Source: Strigamia acuminata
Lineage: Eukaryota > Arthropoda > Chilopoda > Geophilomorpha > Linotaeniidae
Assembly (NCBI GenBank): GCA_949358305.1
Contig: OX442314.1
Location: 54,321,369 to 54,385,368, forward strand
Length of the DNA stretch: 64,000 nucleotides
Direction: 5' to 3'
This document shows positions 42,719 to 52,995 of the stretch, piece after piece. Numbering within the stretch: position 1 is the stretch's first letter; the number at the start of each line of letters is the position of its first letter. The notes under the pieces are model-generated. The model had not been told where the DNA came from. It ran no database searches and saw only the letters and a list, made by a program, of their open reading frames with translations. Made by a program: the position numbers and the translations under genes.

Positions 42719-42934
42719 TGTTGTATTTATGAATGTTATATTCCTGTCCGCCAGGTGTCTTTGTCACCTGTGCATCTGTCTTTGGCACTGACCAATCAGT
42801 GACCTGAATTGTATTCTGTGCTCCGCGCACTTTTACACATCTGTTTAAGATTAAAATCATCATTGTTAATATTTCACCCAAAAAGCCACGCGTCTCTACT
42901 TTGTGTCTCCAACTGAAAGAACCTAAAAACTACA
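42719..42934 (+). repeat. Copia 3' LTR (216 bp)
   Basis: Same as 25279-25494 by eye; preceded by the purine tract CAGGGGAAG and followed by TTGAC. Confidence 0.95.
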
Positions 42935-42939
42935 TTGAC

Positions 42940-42981
42940 AAATAAGAAGATAACTTGGAACTTCATTGTCGAAACTTGAAT
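42940..42981 (+). pseudogene. BEL/Pao element 1, next integrase piece
   Basis: Directly after the copia target duplication the BEL frame resumes with NKKITWNFIVE, the conserved 'i.W.f(i/n)' block that follows the integrase core. It then ends at the LTR of element D. About 12 residues remain. Confidence 0.75.
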
Positions 42982-43190
42982 TGTCTCAACATATAAACTC
43001 ATTTCGTAATTTGGATCGGAGCTACACACGCTCACTTCTCATTTATTCACTCACATTACATGTTCTGCATTCTAGAATTCTAGTTGCTAAGTTACATTGC
43101 ATTGTCATCAAAGTATTGTCAACTCTTACAATGAAGAGCATATCAAACAATCAGGTAATTTACTTCTTAAATCAAGGCTAAAACACAGCA
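42982..43190 (-). repeat. LTR of element D left arm (209 bp)
   Basis: On the minus strand TGCTGTGTTTTAG...GTTGAGACA, directly after the purine tract TTGGGGAGGAA. Same length and nearly the same sequence as 55699-55907. Confidence 0.88.
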
Positions 43191-43297
43191 TTCCTCCCCA
43201 ATTATCAACTTTTCTTTTGTAATTCTAACACATATTAATTTCTAATTCAAACTCCTCGAAATAAATTAACTTGACTTTACATAACCCGACTGGGACT

Positions 43298-45563
43298 CTA
43301 CTGCTTGTCTTTATCCTTGTTTTTATCCGCCATTCGACGCAGCAGCAACCGCGTACGTTCAGCGTCCTCTTTGCTGTATAATGGTGTGGGATTCGTGCTT
43401 GTTTTGCTGGTTTTCCTCGCTGGCAAACCGGTGTGAGTCGCGTCCCTTGTTGGAGGATCAGTTGTGTTACTCGGACCAGGTTGGTGTGGATCGAGTACTG
43501 GTTCCATCCACACCATATCCGCCACCATCATCCCTCGCTTCGGGGGTCGTGACATCGGAAGGTTACGATAATTTGCAGTAACCGCTTCTTCTCCATCATC
43601 CTCCTCCCCCGACGACAAATCACGATAATTGACCTCGGGATTTCTCGTCGCTCTCGTCCTCACTCTCTGTGCCAAACTGGGAGAAGCTTGTTGAAGTTCC
43701 TCCGCCTGTGGCTCATCCATCGCCCCGTCGGGCGCCAATAAAGGTGGGGTCCCAAACTCCTCGACAGGGGAAACAGGAACCCCAAGCTGCGGAGTCCCCA
43801 TCACGACAGGCGTCGCCGCGGTCACTGGCGCCATTCTGGGTATTGCAGGCGAAGTTTCCACGGTCGCTGGCGCTGTCCGCGTCCCGGGTGACATCGGCGT
43901 AAATGGAGGGGTCGCGACTGTTGCAGATGGTGCTATTGCCACCGGCGGTGTCACTGGCACGGCTCCTTGCCGTGGTGGTGGTTGCTGCAGCTGTCTGTGA
44001 CGACTGACGTATTGGACTGGCGGTTGGATTTCGAGCGCCTCGGGTACCGGAATCGCCTCTGCCGATGTTTCAACAACGGGTGGTGCTGAACCTTCTTTTC
44101 GCAGAATCACGTGGTTCAGATGTCGTACCACCGCCCTGCCCGTATCCGCGTCCTTTATCGCGTAGACCAACTCTCCACGTCGCTCTGCAATAATTCCCGA
44201 CCTCCATGATGGCTTGGTTGGCGGAAAAGATCGGAACCAAATGAAATCGCCCACTGCAAACGTCCTAAAACGAAAACTGCATGCGCCGCGTGCAAAGCCT
44301 AATCTAGGGCGGACCAAGTCTATATGGGTAAATAGTTGCCTCCCCAAAAAACTCATGGCAGGGGACTCGTTGTTGCGACCTTTAAAATTCGCGTGTTGGA
44401 ACAGAATTAATCTCAGCAGCCTCAATTCCAAGTCGCCCTGGGTGAATTTAGCTAACTTGTCCTTGACCCAGCGGACCGCCTGTTCCGCTGTGCCATTGGA
44501 TTGTGGGTGATAAGGGGGTGCAAAGATGTGGTCAATCCCATTTTTGGCCAAAAACAAAGCAAATTCTCTTGAGCTAAATTGGGAGCCATTATCGCTCACT
44601 AAGAGATGCGGCAACCCAAACGTGCTAAAAATGCGTCGCAGCACTAAAATAGTCGAGGTGGAGGTTGCTGCGGTCACTGCACGAGCCTCCACCCACCCGG
44701 AAAAAGCGTCCACTACCACTAAAACCATCTTTTTCTGTATGGGCCCCGCATAATCGATGTGAATTTGAGTCCAGGGCTCCTCCGCCCGCGGCCAAGAAAT
44801 GGGAACCGCTCTAGCTGGAAAACTTCTATTTTGCGCGCACACCGCACAAGATTGCACAAAAAGTACTACGTCGGGGGTCATGGCGGGCCACCACACCACG
44901 CTCCGCGCCCGCTTTTTCATTGTGACGATGCCGGGGTGCCCCTCGTGGAGCAACCGCAGCATCTTCTGACGTAAGGCTGTCGGCACAACCACTCTGTCGC
45001 CCCACATCAACACCCCAGCCACCACACTCAGCTCCTCAAACTTCACAACATAGTCTCTTAATTCTCGTATCGCGTGGGCATCTCCGGAACGCACCGCCGC
45101 CACCACTCTGGTTAAAACTGGGTCGACCCTGGTTGCCGCCGCTACATCTGCTGCCAAAAGGAGTTCTTCTCTTTGGAGCTCTATCAAGAAGAGTGGCCAC
45201 TCCTCAGCCTCCTCACGTGGTCGTTCAACTGGGAACCTGCTAAGAGTGTCCGCGTTTTGATTTTGCTCACCCTTCCTGTACTTGAGCCTGTAGTCATTGG
45301 CAGCCAGCATCAGCGCCCAGCGCAGCATCCGCGGGCTTATCACAAGCGGAATCGGGCGATCCGGGCCCAGGATGCTCAAAAGTGGTTTATGGTCTGTAAA
45401 TATTGTAAACTGTCTGCCCATTAAATATACGTGAAACTTTTTGACGGCGAACACGACCGCCAACGCCTCCTTATCAATCTGAGCGTAGTTGATCTCCGCC
45501 TTGGTCAGCGAACGGGAGGCGTAGGCAACTGGTGGCTCGCGCTCGTCTTGCTCAATGTGGGCC
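43298..45563 (-). pseudogene. Element D Pol, left arm: RNase H, integrase, tail
   Basis: The frame is open on the minus strand to the stop at 43298. It holds the second half of RNase H (EALAVVFAVKKFHVYLMG, TDHKPLL), the integrase zinc domain (HEGHPG...SCAVCAQN) and the core with D in IHIDYAGP, D in LVSDNGSQFS and E in NGTAEQAVRWVK. A Pro/Thr-rich tail ends in MADKNKDKDKQ. The domain sequence resembles the Mag (K02A2.6-like) Ty3 clade. It is 5'-truncated in RNase H at the junction with the plus-strand gag piece, so it is not functional, although the remaining frame is undamaged. Confidence 0.88.
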
Positions 45564-46862
45564 AGCGCTTTGGCGCCAAGAAAAGAAAGACAGGCGAGTC
45601 AATTGACACTTTTATTGCTGATTTGCGAGTCATGGCACAGCAATGTAATTTTCTGACCAAGGAGGAGACAGATAACGCAATAGTGGAGCAGGTGGTGAGA
45701 GGTGCCAAAAACCCGGTTTTGGTGCGGGAAATTCTACTCAATATGCCGTTAACGGTCCTCGAAGTTACCAAAAGGGCAGTAGCACACGAGATGGCCCATA
45801 TGGCAGCCGAGGGGAAGGAGGAGGCGCTGCCGGTCGTCCAACCGGACAGTGCCCCGTCGACGTCGGCGACAGTGTTTCAAACCACCACGGATTTTCGGCG
45901 GAATGGTCAGCGAGGGCGCGGCCGAGCGGCTGGTTTATCAGCGCCAGCCAATTCATCAGCGTTTCGAGGCGGACGTGGAGGCGGTTTTCAACGACCTTGG
46001 CGCGGGCGTCAGGAGTCGATGAGAACGCAAGCGGGGCGGCCATTTAGACGGGATGGCACGCCCGTGCAGTGTTTTCGGTGTGGGGGCCCCCACTTTGTCA
46101 AAGACTGCCCCTACGATCCGCTGTTCGACCCGTCTGGCGCGCCTTTCCAGAAAACAACCGGAAAGTTGAAGGGAGATTGGATGAAGAAAGTGACTGAGGC
46201 TGACCAGGGCTGTGCGATGGCTACATTTCCAGTGGACGTCGACGGAGCAACGGCAGGAGGAGTGTCAGAAGAGAGTTGGCGACAGCGCCGAGTTCCTGTC
46301 AACGTAATTCAAGAACAGGAGGAAGAGGACTACGCCCTGTTTCATTTGAGCAGCCCAGGAAGACGGCCGCCCCTATTGATGGTGCAGGTGCATTTGAACA
46401 CTTTTGGGTTTGATTTTCTGCTCGACACCGGGAGCGAGCTCTCTGTTTTAAATGTGAATGATTGTAATTTATTATTGACGAGGGGGTTGATCAATATGAG
46501 AGATGTCAAGGTGACGACCACAAGACTTTATGCGTATCAACAACAGGCGGTGGAGGTGTTATGGGCAGTCCAACTGAGCTTGAACATCGCAGGAACAGTT
46601 AAATTGGTCAGTTTCATTGTGGTGGGCAAGCTGGGCCCCAGTCTGATAGGCAGAGATTTGGTGTCGTTGTTTGGGTGGCAGGTTATTTCCAGCGCCCTTA
46701 TACCTAATTCGTACGGCACGGCGAGGGGGGGGTCATGGGGCAATGGCGGAAGCGCGAAGGGAGAGTTAGTGGGGCAACTGACCGCGGGGCAGTTTGGTGC
46801 GTCGGCCGAGTCGAGGCTAAAAGTGCTATTAAGTCGTCACAAGACGGTTTTTGACAAAGGTC
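45563..46862 (+). pseudogene. Element D-type Gag-protease fragment
   Basis: Plus strand, opposite to the adjacent left arm. The frame starts within the capsid (KRKTGESIDTFIADLRVMAQ), carries a short zinc knuckle of CX2CX3HX4C type (CFRCGGPHFVKDC, near 46080) and a protease (FDFLLDTGSELSVLN, near 46430, then IGRDLVSLFGW). It ends just before RT, after a SRHKTVFDKGL motif. The CX3H knuckle is typical of Mag-like Gag. Both ends are truncated: the 5' end by the head-to-head junction at 45563 and the 3' end by host-like DNA near 46863. Confidence 0.85.
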
Positions 46863-47124
46863 TCTTCCAAAAATAAATTATTTACTACTATTAACCCATT
46901 AAAAACCGATAAAAAACACCTGCAGCAAGTGGCTACCACCTTTTTTCTCCAATCCACCTCCCAAAAACAGAAATAAATACAAAAAAATCGATCCCCTGGT
47001 GCCAAAACCAATTAACAAAAGCAAACAAATGTAATTTCCACCATTCAAACCCGATTTTCACCATTTTTTCCACCAAATAATCGATTCCACACGTTTTTTC
47101 GACCTTTTCCCACCTTTTTCTCAC
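46863..47124 (-). other. Ral intron DNA next to the element junction
   Basis: AT-rich sequence directly downstream of the Ral exon donor. No element or coding signal is seen. Confidence 0.6.
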
Positions 47125-47240
47125 CTCATCATACATAAATTGAAGAGTTAGTGCAGATTTCCCAACGCCACCACTCCCAGCCATAATAACCCTATGCACC
47201 GCAGACTGCTGTGTTTTCGATTTCGACATGTTCGATCTTC
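47125..47240 (-). CDS. Rala: Ral small GTPase, first coding exon
   Basis: The minus strand has an acceptor TTCCCGTTGCAG, an 11-nt leader, then ATG at 47229. The 35 codons include [20 protein letters not shown] and end MYDE at a GAG|GTGAGA donor (47125). The P-loop GSGGVGKS followed by [10 protein letters not shown] is diagnostic of Ral GTPases, which act at membranes in exocytosis (exocyst) signalling. The acceptor before the ATG means a non-coding first exon lies further right. The next exon (switch I, effector region) should lie to the left but is not found in the window. Either the intron exceeds 46 kb and holds the whole element pile, or the gene is broken or misassembled here. Confidence 0.82.
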
Positions 47241-48521
47241 CTGCAACGGGAAATTTAAATGACAATTAGAAAATAGAAAATTTTCCAATCCGATTGACCG
47301 ATATTCGTATTGCCGGATGGTAATTCGATGACGAACAGATGCAACGCCTCCTCGTCCTCGTCGGAGCCCTCGCCCGACTCGTGCGGGGGGCAAATGCCCA
47401 CCGGTTGCGACTGTTCGGGTGTGCCGGCATTTTGCCGGGTGCTTACTGTCTGTATCCGCTCGTTTTGGATGTGTTCGGGCAGTTTGCACAGAGGTTTTCA
47501 AACTTGCGCCAAGGTAGCAGAAATGTGCGGCAATAAATAGCGGGAGATTTGGTTGGGAGAGGTGTTTTGCGGGAGGTTTTTGTGCGCAAAAAGCGTCGTT
47601 GTTCGACTTACTTATTATTATTATTATTTTTTTCAGTTATCAACCGAGTGGATGGAGACAATTGGGAGAGCCAACGCGATTCAACTACAGCGCCGACGCG
47701 ATGGTGGATGTGGATATGGTGGATTACAGCCAGTTGGATTGTGGGTAATCAAATATTAAGAAATGGCGGTAGCGGTGATGATTAGAATAAGGGGAAGATA
47801 CAATAAGAGCGACGCCATTTATGGGTGCCATCTGGCGAGTGAAGTGTAAAAATAAATTATTTTTTATTTATTAAAGATTTAAATGTGTGAAATTTATTGT
47901 TCTTTGTTTAAATTTATGAGAAAAAACAAAATTCATCACGCGTGGATTTTCATGTATTTTATCAGCGCATGCGCATTCATTACCCGAGCGATTAGTTGTA
48001 AAGAATTTACAATTAAAACATTTTATTTCTTGAAAAACAAAACAACGAATAAATTATTTTTTTTCTTTTAAAAAAAATTCTAAATGACAGTAATTTCAAA
48101 CGTTTAAAACACGCGTGACACCTTTATTAATATTTCCAGTAAAACGAGATAACTGTCAGTTTTCCATTCAGTGGCGGCGCCACGCGACGATTTCGCGCAA
48201 CAAATAAAAATGGTCCAGTACTTCGACCCAACAGGTCTTAAAACGCATGTCCACCACTAAAATCCCCCCAAAAAAAATCCTCAACTGAGCACCACAATGT
48301 CATATCACATTACATAAATCAAATCGTGTAAAACAACTTCATCTTTCACCTTTGGTAAGTGCAATTGAAGTTATCCGCGCCAGTCATGCGTTACGCGGAA
48401 AAATTCTTTTATTATCTGATCCCATCACAATCACGTAGACAGTACCACATGATACTGATTTAAATCTTATGTTCTTTTTTTAAATGACGCAGTTCACAGC
48501 CCGTAGTGCGCGCACACAGAC
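47241..48521. promoter_or_regulatory. Divergent spacer between Ral and the NRAMP gene
   Basis: About 1.3 kb between two start codons on opposite strands. It should hold the non-coding first exon and promoter of Ral and the promoter/5' UTR of NRAMP. A GC-richer block at 47330-47540 is the best candidate for a promoter; a TTTTTTTCAG near 47638 could be a splice acceptor. Short ORFs here are not convincing genes. Confidence 0.5.
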
Positions 48522-51500
48522 ATGATGACCGAAAATGAGGACCAAAGTGGACCGAGCAAATCACGTACGTGCAAATTTCTGCAATAAATTAATAAATTAA
48601 TAAATTAATAGAAATTTCTTTAAATTTGAGACGAGAGTCCATCTTCGACCTCGACACCAAGCCATGAAAAAAAAATCCCGAATGAAACGACTTATTTGCA
48701 AGGGACGTCGCCGTCGACGAATCAAACTTATTTTGAGGACAAAGTTATAATTCCTGACACGGGAAATGATGTGAATTAAATTAATAAATTTAATTAAATT
48801 AAAATTTAATTAAATTAATTTTTTTTTGCAGTATTCTTTTAGTTTTCGCAAGTTATGGGCGTTCACGGGCCCGGGTTTTTTGATGAGTATCGCGTATTTG
48901 GATCCTGGGAATATAGAATCGGATTTGCAGTCTGGAACTGTTGCTCAGTTTAAAGTGATTTGATTTTTTTAAATTTTTTTAAATTTCTTTTTAAATTTTA
49001 AATTTTTGTTTATAGTTAATATGGATTCTTTTGTCGGCGACAATATTAGGTTTATTGATGCAAAGATTAGCGGCTCGTTTGGGTGTTGTTACTGGATTGC
49101 ATTTGGCTGAGCTTTGTTATCGTCAATATCCTCGGATTCCGAGAATTATTCTATGGATAATGATAGAAATCGCGATTATCGGGTAAATTAATCACTTTCA
49201 CCGATTCCAGCACACTTGTGAATTCGATTAAACGTTGAGTGAAACGGTGGTCGCAACTCACAATTGTGCTGGTATTGGTAAAATAAATAAAAAGATAACT
49301 TTTTTTAAATTATTCCAGGAGTGATATGCAAGAAGTCATTGGTACAGCGATAGCTTTTTCTCTTCTTTCAAATAAAAGGTTAAATAAATACAATTTTGAA
49401 GAATTATTTATGAATTTTTAATTTTAGAATTCCACTTTACGGCGGTGTTCTGATAACAATGGCGGACACATTTACATTTTTGATGTTGGATAAATACGGA
49501 TTGAGAAAACTTGAAGCATTATTTGGATTTCTGATTACAGTCATGGCAATAGCGTTTGGATACGAGGTATACAAACAAAATTTACCGATTAAAGGAAGAG
49601 AAAAACTTAATTTTTTTGTTTTTCTTGCAGTATTTCCTGGTTCTACCAAATCAAGCGGAATTAGTCGAAGGAATGTTCGTGCCGTGGTGCTCCGGGTGTG
49701 ATAATCAAGCTTTACTTCAAGCTGTAGGAATTGTCGGAGCTGTTATTATGCCTCATAATTTGTATCTTCATTCCGCTCTTGTTAAAGTATTTTTTTTTCA
49801 ATTTTAAATTTTTTTATAAAGTTTTAAAATTAAAACTTTTTTTTTTAGTCTCGTGAAATCGATCGGACAAAAAGAGAAGTTGTCAGAGAAGCGAATTTGT
49901 ATTATTTTATCGAAGCATCTATTGCATTATTTATATCGTTTTTGATCAATGTGTTTGTTGTCGCTGTTTTCGCTCAGGGATTGTACGGTCGAACAGAAAA
50001 TGATATTGTAAGTTTTTGTTTTTGTTTTGATTAATTTTAAGGAAAAATAATCGAATTTAACACGGAATATAATTTAATTTAGCATCAATTGTGCTTGAGT
50101 CATAACAACTCCCACGCGGATGAGTTTTCCGTGAGTAAAATCGCAAATATTTGTAAAAATTATTTAATTTAACCGAATATTTTAATTTTAACAGACGAAA
50201 AACGAAACAGTGGATGCTAGCATATACAAAGGAGTAAGAAAATACAATAATTCAAATTTTAATGTAGAAAATTCAATTTTTAAGGGAGAAAAATTAAAAT
50301 TGAGGGAAAAATTCAATTTTTAAGAGAAAAAATTAATTTTGAGAGAAAAATCGAATTTTTGAGGGAAAAATCGATTTTTGAGGAAAAAAATCGATTTGTG
50401 AAGGAAAAATCGATTTGTGAAGGAAAAATCGATTTTTGAGAGAAAAATCGATTTTTGAGAAAAAAATCGATTTTTGAGGAAAAAATCGATTTTTGAGGAA
50501 AAAATCGATTTTTGAAAGAAAAATCGATTTTTGAGGGAAAAATCGATTTTTGAGGGAAAAATCGATTTTTGAGGGAAAAATTGATTTTTGAGGGAAAAAT
50601 TGATTTCTGAGAAAAAAATCGATTATTGAAAGAAAAATCGATTTTTGAGGAAAAAATCGTTTTTTGAAGGAAAAATCGATTTTTGAGAAAAAATCGATTT
50701 TTGAGGGAAAAATCGATTTTTGAGGAAAAAATCGATTTTTGAGGGAAAAATCGATTTTTGAAGGAAAAATCGATTTTTGAGGAAAAAATTGATTTCTGAG
50801 AAAAAAATCGATTATTGAGGGAAAAATCGATTTTTGAGGGAAAAATCGATTTTTGAGGGAAAAATCGATTTTTGAGGGAAAAATCGATTTTTGAGGGAAA
50901 AATCGATTTTTGAGGAAAAAATCGATTTTTGAGGGAAAAATCGTTTTTTTAAGGAAAAATAGATTTTTGAGGAAAAAATCGATTTTTGAGGGAAAAATAG
51001 ATTTTTGAGGGAAAAATCGATTTTTGAGAGAAAAATCGATTTTTGAGGGAAAAATCGATTTTTGAGGAAAAAATCGATTTTTGAGGAAAAAATCGATTTT
51101 TGAGGAAAAAATCGATTTTTGAGGGAAAAATTGATTTTTGAGGGAAAAATCGATTTTTGAGGGAAAAATCGATTTTTGAGGGAAAAATCGATTTTTGAGG
51201 GAAAAATCGATTTTTGAGGAAAAAATCGATTTTTAAGGAAAAAATTGATTTCTGAGAAAAAAATCAATTATTGAGGGAAAAATCGATTTTTGAGGGAAAA
51301 ATCGATTTTTGAGGGAAAAATCGATTTTTGAGGGAAAAATCGATTTTTGAGGGAAAAATCGATTTTTGAGGAAAAAATCGATTTTTGAGGGAAAAATCGT
51401 TTTTTTAAGGAAAAATAGATTTTTGAGAAAAAAATCGATTTTTGAGGGAAAAATAGATTTTTGAGGGAAAAATCAATTTTTGAGGGAAAAATCGATTTTT

Positions 51501-52903
51501 GAGGAAAAAATCGATTTTTGAGGAAAAAATCGATTTTTGAGGAAAAAATCGATTTTTGAGGAAAAAATCGATTTTTGAGGGAAAAATCGATTTTTGAGGG
51601 AAAAATCGATTTTTGAGGGAAAAATCGATTTTTGAGGGAAAAATCGATTTTTGAGGAAAAAATCGATTTTTGAGGAAAAAATCGTTTTTTTAGGGAAAAA
51701 TAGATTTTTGAGGAAAAAATCGATTTTTGAGGAAAAAATCGTTTTTTTAGGGAAAAATAGATTTTTGAGGAAAAAATCGATTTTTGAGGGAAAAATCGAT
51801 TTTTGAGAGAAAAATCGTTTTTTGAGGGAAAAATCGAATTTTTAGGGAAACATTTAAATTTTTTAAAGAAACAAATGATGAAATGTGATCTAGACTATTT
51901 TTATTTTATCTAATAAATTTAGGGAATTTATCTCGGCTGTGAATTTGGAGATGCTGCACTGTACCTATGGGCTATTGGAATTCTAGCAGCAGGACAGAGC
52001 TCAACCATGACCGGTACCAAAACAACAACATCACTATGTCAAGGATTAAACAATAAAAATAATTATTTTTTAAATTTCTAGGCACTTATGCGGGACAATT
52101 CGTGATGGAAGTAATAAAAAATAAAGCATTTTTCATTCCTTATGTAACAATTTTATAATAATTAATTTCTTATCAGGGTTTTTTGAATCTTCAATGGTCA
52201 CGTTGGATGCGAGTTCTACTAACTCGATCCATCGCCATTTTACCGACGATTTTAATCGCAACGACAAAAGGAATTAATCAACTAACAGATTTTAACGACT
52301 TATTAAACGCTTTAATGAGCATGCAGTTGCCTTTTGCTCTTATTCCCACTATAACATTTACAAATTCCAAACTAATCATGGGCGAATTCAGCAACGGATT
52401 GTAAATATTCCATTGAAAAACTAATTTTACGTTAAAACAATTTTTCTTTTTTGTTTCAGAGGAAATAAAATCATGTCGTGCGCTTTATCGGTCGTCGTAA
52501 TTGCAATTAACATGTATTTCGTTGGTTACTACGTGTTAAACCACGTGACTCATCATTGGGCAATTCTCACACTCATAGGAATTGTCGTCTGGGTTTATCT
52601 GGGATTTGTAGTTTATTTGGTAAACATAAAAATATTCATTTTATTTTATTTTATTAATAAATTTTGTATTTTAGGTTTTTTTCTTATTGGCGTCGTTAGG
52701 ATTTACTAAACTGCCGAGGCATTTTGTAAGTTTGAGTGTTGAAAATGGATTAGAATTAATGTTTTCCTGTCAAATTTGTCGCTTGCACTCTACTCTACTA
52801 ACTGCAATCTTTGGGTGATTTGAAATGAATTAAACCTTGTTTGCAATTTCAGTACAATACATCGAGCCTGCAGGAGCAGGAAGTACAAAGTAATCCGTGG
52901 TAG
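48522..52903 (+). CDS. Mvl: NRAMP divalent metal transporter (malvolio), 16 exons
   Basis: Exons: 48522-48564, 48631-48770, 48832-48954, 49016-49182, 49319-49378, 49428-49566, 49631-49786, 49849-50007, 50083-50130, 50195-50233, 51923-52013, 52082-52110, 52177-52400, 52460-52619, 52675-52725, 52853-52903. All introns are GT-AG, the frame is kept at every junction, and the product is 559 residues, normal for the family. It is a proton-coupled Fe2+/Mn2+ importer of endosome or plasma membrane. Metal-site motifs are present: DPGN (85-88, membrane helix 1) and MPHN (264-267, helix 6). About 12 hydrophobic segments are visible. The loop encoded by exons 9-10 has two N-glycosylation sequons (NNS, NET), as in animal NRAMPs. 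The exact exon 1 donor is less certain. The 3' UTR is cut short by element D 76 bp after the stop. Confidence 0.95.
50255..51860. repeat. 19-bp minisatellite filling an NRAMP intron
   Basis: More than 80 tandem copies of a 19-bp unit close to TTTTTGAGGGAAAAATCGA, with GGG/GGA variants and TTG, TAG and TTT substitutions. The unit contains the palindrome AAAAATCGATTTTT. Marked variants recur 456 bp apart (24 units; for example at 50810 and 51266), showing block duplication. The array lies between exons 10 and 11, which keep normal splice sites. Confidence 0.97.
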
Positions 52904-52995
52904 GTTTGCTGTTTGTAAAATTAAATTTCAAATCATATTTTATTCAAATTTTATTATAAATGTTTCGCGTTTTTCTTGTTTCTAACACGCATTGT

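Larger units (their letters stand above)
25279..42934 (+). mobile_element. Ty1/copia element, split by element C
   Basis: Two 216-bp LTRs (25279-25494, 42719-42934) that look identical are flanked by the 5-bp duplication TTGAC. Internal sequence is 25495-26863 plus 39740-42718, about 4.8 kb in total without the insertion. The domain order gag-protease-integrase-RT-RNase H is that of Ty1/copia. Confidence 0.95.
42982..45563 (-). mobile_element. Mag-like Ty3 element D, left arm
   Basis: On the minus strand it carries RNase H, integrase, a long C-terminal tail and a 3' LTR. It is near-identical in inverted orientation to 53346-55907. It has no gag, protease or RT. At 45563 it is joined head to head to a plus-strand gag fragment. 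The outer end is an exact LTR end next to BEL sequence. Confidence 0.9.

Noticed and set aside
47310-47540. Short ORFs on both strands in the Ral-NRAMP spacer
   Set aside because: No recognisable domain and no splice context; GC-rich promoter or UTR sequence gives such frames by chance.
50812-51267. 151-residue minus-strand ORF with a 19-residue repeat
   Set aside because: It is the minisatellite read through; 3 x 19 bp gives an automatic 19-residue period. It lies in an NRAMP intron.
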